Part shown: piece by piece, positions 59,377-64,000 of the stretch
Layout: every line of letters starts with the position of its first letter
Numbering within the stretch: the stretch's first letter is position 1
Assembly: GCA_001003725.1 (NCBI GenBank)
Contig: LCPR01000005.1
Span: forward strand, 82,891 to 146,890
Direction of reading: 5' to 3'
DNA: 64,000 nt
Origin: Candidatus Saccharibacteria bacterium GW2011_GWC2_48_9
Lineage (GTDB): Bacteria > Patescibacteriota > Saccharimonadia > Saccharimonadales > Saccharimonadaceae
Program-made: the position numbers and the translations under genes
Notes under the pieces: model-generated
Told to the model about the DNA's origin: nothing
Database searches by the model: none
The model's input: the letters and a program-made list of their open reading frames with translations, nothing else

Positions 59377-60675
59377 ATGCGAGGTATACGAAATATTTGA
59401 AATACGTTTCGTCATGTGCGAAGTAACAGAGCTTTTGTAGCGGGTTTCTTTGCGATGGCGTCAATGGTCACTGGTGTCGGTGTGCACCAGTTCAACCAAA
59501 CGGCTGCAGAGGCGGCAGATGATTGCGGAACAAACTCTATTGTCACGAGCGGAACTCATGGTTACGAGGACATCACTCGCCATTACAACGCAAATACATG
59601 TGGTGATTTTCGTGCAATTTTTGACCACTATTGGGTCAAGCCGACAGTGCAGCCGGGTGATCGTTTGATCAACGGTGTTGCGAATAACCGCGGAGAAATT
59701 GTTGCCGACGGTCGCGTCGTAGCAAATAACGCGGCGAGTATCGGACGACATCCCATTAATCATAGTCAGCCAATCTCTATCGCTGGTAAAACGTACTATC
59801 AGACCTCGCACGTAGGTGGACAAGCATTTGCAAATCCAGGCGGTTCACTTGATGTGTTAGTTGTGCTGGACAGCGCGGGTAATTTTAAATACTCTGTTAT
59901 CAAAGCTTGCGGCAACCCCATTTACGCAACGCCAGTTCCACCACCAAAACCTCCCGTCAATGATATCCAGGTGTGTGAACTTGCTACCAAAGAAGTAATT
60001 ACTATCAAGGAAGACCAGTTTAATCCTTCGCTCCACTCTAAAAATCTCGACGACTGTAAGGAAGTAAAGATTCAGGTCTGTGACCTAGACACTAAGACTA
60101 TCATTACTATCAATGAAGATCAGTTCGATGCGAATAAGCATTCAAAGAATCTAGAAGATTGTAAAGAGGTCCTGATTCAGGTCTGTGAGCTCTCTACGAA
60201 ATCGATTATCACTATCAATGAAGATGACTTCGATACTACAGTGCACAGCAAAAACCTCGAAGACTGTAAAGATGTATTGATTCAAGTATGTGACCTAGAC
60301 ACTAAGACTATCATTACTATCAATGAAGATCAGTTCGATGCACAAAAACACTCGGAGAATCTAGAGGATTGTAAAGCTCCAGAGAAGCTCGTTGTATGTG
60401 AGCTGAGTACCAAAAAAGTCATCACTATCAATGAAGATCAGTTCGACAGTGCTAAACATTCGACTAACCTTAAAGATTGTGAGTCGAAGTGTCCAATCCC
60501 TGGTAAAGAGCACTTGCCAGTCGACAGTGCGATGTGCGAAGAGCCTGTAAAAACTCCACCAACTCCACCTGAACTACCCAAGACAGGTGCGGGTGACGCA
60601 ATAGGCGCTGGAGTTGGCCTATCGGCAATGGGTATCGCAGCTTATTATTTTGCAGCGAGCCGCCGACTATTCTAG
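59377..60675 (+). CDS. secreted LPKTG surface protein with five ~35-aa Cys repeats; in-frame TGA at 59398
   Basis: ATG 59377 with SD GGAGTGAGG; MRGIRNI*NTFRHVRSNRAFVAGFFAMASMVTGVGVHQFNQTAAEA; C-terminal LPKTG + TM + RR. GTG 59416 is the alternative start after the TGA. Confidence 0.75.
59968..60483 (+). repeat. tandem ~105-bp coding repeats (five units)
   Basis: Unit (I/V)QVC(E/D)LxTKxIITINEDQFDxxxHSKNLEDCKxx; units 2 and 4 share an identical 53-bp segment (60079-60131, 60289-60341). Confidence 0.9.
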
Positions 60676-60694
60676 TAGACAATATTCTACTCAA

Positions 60695-60721
60695 CAAAAC
60701 CGTCCCGCAGGGCGGTTTTTG
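60695..60721 (+). terminator. intrinsic terminator after surface protein gene
   Basis: AAAACCGTCCCGCAGGGCGGTTTTT. Confidence 0.8.
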
Positions 60722-60941
60722 TTATATGAGGTGCATGTGGTACGATATGGGCATGATGTATACAGCCAATCGTCATTCGCATCTTTTGCCGAACCGAATC
60801 GGTTAGTTTACTTTTCCAGAATCGTAACTATAGCTAGCCGAACATCGTTTCGGCTATTTAATTGGATAACGAGGTGTACGTAGCAGCGAAGTTGCTTAAC
60901 CTTGCAAATAACAGGTAAAGATGATAGGATACAATAAAATT

Positions 60942-62282
60942 ATGTCGACATTATCAACTCAGCCATACAAAGGCACCCGAGACTATTACCCTGCGGACAA
61001 GCGGGTGCAGAACTATATATTTGCAACCTGGCGTAAGGTAGTGGAAAGGCACGGGTACGAAGAATACGCTGCGCCTATGTTAGAGCCGCTGGAGCTTTAT
61101 ACAGCCAAAAGCGGACAGGAACTTGCCAGTGAGCAAACCTATACATTTACCGACCGAGGAGATCGAGTCGTGGCTATACGACCAGAGATGACGCCAAGTA
61201 TTAGTCGCATGGTGGCCGCACGGCGGCAGGAGCTTGGCTACCCCGCTCGGCTGTATAGTATCGCAAATTTCATGCGCTACGAACGACCTCAACGTGGACG
61301 CGAGCGAGAGTTCTGGCAACTAAATACCGATATATTTGGCGTAGAGGGCGTGCACGCTGAATCAGAGATTATCGGTCTTGCCTATGACGTGGTCAAGGCC
61401 TTCGGCGCAAGTGATGACATGTTTGTCCTGCGGGTTAACAACCGCAAATTGATTAATTATATGATGAGCCAATATCTTGGCCTTGATGCAGTGCAATCTC
61501 ACTTAATGGTAAAGCTGTTTGATCGTAAAAATAAGATTCCGGCAGAAACATTTCGCGACCAGGCCATTGATATCCTCGGTGAAGAATACTCAGGGGAGGG
61601 CGTAAGAAAAATCGCTAAACTGATTGCCGCCAAATCTATGGCCGACTTGCCGGAAGAGCTTAAGCAGAGTGATGCGGTGGTGGAAGTGCAAGAGTTATTT
61701 ACGCTATTGAAAAGTGCTGGTGTGCAAAACGCTGTCTTCGATATCACACTTATGCGGGGACTGGATTATTACACTGGAACTGTTTTTGAAGTGTTTGATA
61801 CCCACCCCGACAATAATCGCTCAATGTTTGGCGGTGGACGCTACGACGGACTTGTTGGGTTGTTCGGCGTTGAGGCGGTGCCGACGGTAGGCATGGCTCC
61901 TGGTGCGACGATGTTCCAGCATTTTCTAGAGTCACACAAACTCTTGCCAGTGCTTAGCTCTACGACAGACGTATGTATAGTCGTGCCGAGCCAGGAAGGC
62001 CTAGAAGGTGCACTGAACTTTAGTAGAAAACTTCGTGAAGAAGGCGTGAACGTAGAAGTTGATATAACCGGTCGCAAGATCGATAAGCAAATAAAATCCG
62101 TACTAAAGAAAAATGTTCCATTTATGATTTTTGTTGGCAATGAAGAAATCAAAGATGAATTGTACGTATTAAAAGATATTGCTTCGGATACAGAAGAAAG
62201 ACTGAGTTTTGAAAGAGTCGTTTCAAAAGTGAGAGCTCGCCGCGGTGCGCAGCAAGATGACGAATTTGCGTTTTTCGAATAA
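60942..62282 (+). CDS. hisS: histidyl-tRNA synthetase
   Basis: KGTRDYYPADKRVQNYIF, IRPEMTPSISRMVA, LMRGLDYYTGTVFEV; start at ATG 60942. Confidence 0.96.
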   Translation: MSTLSTQPYKGTRDYYPADKRVQNYIFATWRKVVERHGYEEYAAPMLEPLELYTAKSGQELASEQTYTFTDRGDRVVAIRPEMTPSISRMVAARRQELGYPARLYSIANFMRYERPQRGREREFWQLNTDIFGVEGVHAESEIIGLAYDVVKAFGASDDMFVLRVNNRKLINYMMSQYLGLDAVQSHLMVKLFDRKNKIPAETFRDQAIDILGEEYSGEGVRKIAKLIAAKSMADLPEELKQSDAVVEVQELFTLLKSAGVQNAVFDITLMRGLDYYTGTVFEVFDTHPDNNRSMFGGGRYDGLVGLFGVEAVPTVGMAPGATMFQHFLESHKLLPVLSSTTDVCIVVPSQEGLEGALNFSRKLREEGVNVEVDITGRKIDKQIKSVLKKNVPFMIFVGNEEIKDELYVLKDIASDTEERLSFERVVSKVRARRGAQQDDEFAFFE

Positions 62283-62346
62283 ATAGCGGCCTGCCTCAAA
62301 TGCTTACGTTTTTACTCGCATGAGTAAACTGCTATACTAGTAGTGT

Positions 62347-63630
62347 ATGAAGTATTCCACAAAACACCTAGCAGACACAAAAGTCGAACTCACTATTACT
62401 GTTACTCCCGAGGAGTTGAAGAACGCAGAGCTTGTTGCTCTTAATAAAATATCTCAAGAGATTAAAGTACCTGGTTTTAGGAAGGGTAAAGTGCCTGCAA
62501 GTGTTGCGGCAAAGCATGTTGACGCCAATGATCTCGCACAGCACACTTTGGAAAACGCATTGAGTCGTGCGGTTGCCGACGCCTTTACAGAGTCAGGCTT
62601 ACAGGCACTCGACCGTCCAGAGGTTGAAGTAAAGAAGTTTGTACCCAGTACTGAGCTTGAGTTTGTGGCTACCTGCGAAATTCTACCAAAGATCACACTC
62701 GGCGACTATAAAAAACTCAGCGCCAAGGCCGCTAAGGTGAGTGTCACTAAAAAAGACATCGATGAAATTACTGCTCGTGTCAAAAAAGGCTATGCAGAAA
62801 AGAAATCCGTCGACCGCAAGGCGCAAAACGGTGATGAAGTTACCATTGACTTTGTAGGTAAAAAGGACGGCGTCGCATTTGATGGCGGCTCTGCCGAAGG
62901 CCATGAAATTGTTCTTGGTTCAAACAGTTTTATTCCTGGTTTCGAAGATGGAATTGTCGGCCACAAGATTGGCGATGAATTTGACGTAGAACTTGAGTTC
63001 CCAAGTCACTATCATGTCGAAGACCTTAAAGGCGCAAAAGTTGTCTTCACGGTAAAGCTCAATGACATAAAAGAAGTGATCGAACCTGAGCTAACCGATG
63101 AATTAGCTGCAAAGGCCGGGCCATTCAAAACTGTCAAAGAGCTTGAGGATGATATCAAGCGTGAGTTGACAAATCAAAAGCAGCAAGAAGCCGACGACAA
63201 ACTCAAAGACGCGCTTGTTACTGAGCTTGTAGAGAAGAGCGAAGTACCAGTACCGGATATTCTGATCCAAGATCAAATGCGCTCTATCGAACAAGATATG
63301 GTTCAAAACTTGATGCAGCGTGGATTGACGCTAGATATGTACCTAGCGGAGAAAGACTTCAGGGACAAAGATGCCTGGTTAGAGAGTGAAGTCAAAACTG
63401 CGGCGGTTAACCGCGTGAAAGCGGGACTTGTACTTGCAGATTTGAGTAAAGTACTAAAGATAGAAGCATCGCAAGAAGAGCTGCTAGAGAAAATGAACCT
63501 ACTCGGTCAACAATACCCGTCTGAAGACTTACGCAAGCAGCTCAAAACTCCAGAAGCACAGCGTGACATTGCGAATCGCTTGCTTACTGACAAGACAATC
63601 GACAAGCTCGTTGAATTAAATACGAAATAA
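62347..63630 (+). CDS. tig: trigger factor
   Basis: VPGFRKGKVPASVA; FKBP GDEVTIDFVGKKDGVAFDGGSAEGHEIVLGSNSFIPGFEDGIVGHKIGDEF. Confidence 0.95.
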   Translation: MKYSTKHLADTKVELTITVTPEELKNAELVALNKISQEIKVPGFRKGKVPASVAAKHVDANDLAQHTLENALSRAVADAFTESGLQALDRPEVEVKKFVPSTELEFVATCEILPKITLGDYKKLSAKAAKVSVTKKDIDEITARVKKGYAEKKSVDRKAQNGDEVTIDFVGKKDGVAFDGGSAEGHEIVLGSNSFIPGFEDGIVGHKIGDEFDVELEFPSHYHVEDLKGAKVVFTVKLNDIKEVIEPELTDELAAKAGPFKTVKELEDDIKRELTNQKQQEADDKLKDALVTELVEKSEVPVPDILIQDQMRSIEQDMVQNLMQRGLTLDMYLAEKDFRDKDAWLESEVKTAAVNRVKAGLVLADLSKVLKIEASQEELLEKMNLLGQQYPSEDLRKQLKTPEAQRDIANRLLTDKTIDKLVELNTK

Positions 63631-63639
63631 TTGTATACT
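63611..63639 (+). promoter_or_regulatory. candidate promoter of terminal small-ORF unit
   Basis: TTGAAT (63611-63616), 17 bp, TATACT (63634-63639); -35 lies in the tig 3' end. Confidence 0.6.
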
Positions 63640-63789
63640 CAACGTATCTCTCGGCCCTAGAGAGGACAAAGCATCACGATCTACACTTGGTATGAATCGC
63701 GCGTAGCGTTGCTACTCGCTAACCTTGGCTTTACAAACTACCCGCCAGGCAGTTCCTGCGGATAAGGTGACATCGAACAAAGGAGAGGT

Positions 63790-63897
63790 ATGTTCACAAG
63801 TAAGTGGCTACATCGACTGGGCAGGTGCTATAAGGCGAAGATGGGCTACCGCTGCCGCGGCGGCGGTGCCTACGCCGAGTGTGGAGGTGATCGATGA
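63790..63897 (+). CDS. small ORF, 35 aa, unknown
   Basis: SD AAAGGAGAGG; MFTSKWLHRLGRCYKAKMGYRCRGGGAYAECGGDR; stop overlaps next start (ATGA). Confidence 0.45.
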   Translation: MFTSKWLHRLGRCYKAKMGYRCRGGGAYAECGGDR

Positions 63898-64000
63898 TCA
63901 AGGTCTGCCGCCAGGTTTTGCTCATGATTCGCGAGGATCGCGCATTGGCGCGACACAGCCCGCCAGAACACAATCCGCGGCTCGATGGTGCTGATGTGTC
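63894..64000 (+). CDS. ORF of unknown function, truncated by window end
   Basis: Perfect SD GGAGGTGATC 63883-63892; MIKVCRQVLLMIREDRALARHSPPEHNPRLDGADV... Confidence 0.5.
   Translation, partial: MIKVCRQVLLMIREDRALARHSPPEHNPRLDGADV

Noticed and set aside
59398-59400. TGA read as a sense codon genome-wide (alternative code as in Gracilibacteria/Absconditabacteria)
   Set aside because: Many genes in the window end in TGA (for example gatC, clpC-preceding overlaps and ATGA junctions), so standard code 11 fits.
59968-60483. CRISPR-like array
   Set aside because: Regular ~105-bp repeats are in frame and encode protein repeats; no short palindromic repeats with unique spacers are present anywhere in the window.
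60726-60806. Met/His-rich 26-aa ORF MRCMWYDMGMMYTANRHSHLLPNRIG before hisS
   Set aside because: No SD, starts in the terminator tail and is probably chance; kept only as part of the unexplained gap.
63725-63994. Track ORF 89 aa at the right edge
   Set aside because: Starts without a proper SD, has low-complexity alanine content, and conflicts with two small ORFs in other frames that have strong SDs.

Overview
The window is a compact, gene-dense bacterial chromosome segment. By gene content and style it resembles the Candidate Phyla Radiation (Saccharibacteria/TM7-like); this is an inference, since there is no rRNA here to prove it. I see about 55 well-supported CDSs and two tRNA-Leu genes. 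I see no CRISPR array, IS element or prophage. Main blocks: trxB/ppa/relA/gap; a non-oxidative pentose-phosphate and aldolase cluster (rpiB, rpe, split transketolase, class II aldolase, PfkB kinase); uvrB; gatCAB; galU; dnaE; pilB; rplS; rnhB; nusA; clpC; radA; tyrS; recG; rsmD; hisS; tig. Most notable observations: (1) about 18 operon-leading genes have a -10 hexamer (TATACT/TACAAT/TATAAT) only 6-9 nt before the start codon, suggesting widespread leaderless mRNAs; (2) one ORF fuses a PfkB-type sugar kinase to a class I fructose-bisphosphate aldolase, while a second PfkB gene sits next to a class II aldolase; (3) a near-consensus promoter followed at once by an intrinsic terminator lies in the nusA leader, a candidate NusA autoregulatory attenuator; (4) a CIRCE operator overlaps the clpC promoter; (5) an HtrA-like membrane protein appears to have lost its catalytic His and Ser; (6) an LPKTG-anchored cysteine-repeat surface protein has an in-frame TGA in its signal peptide; (7) apparent -1 frameshifts occur in clpC and in the HtrA-like gene; (8) a promoter-driven small-ORF pair with a perfect Shine-Dalgarno junction runs off the right edge.
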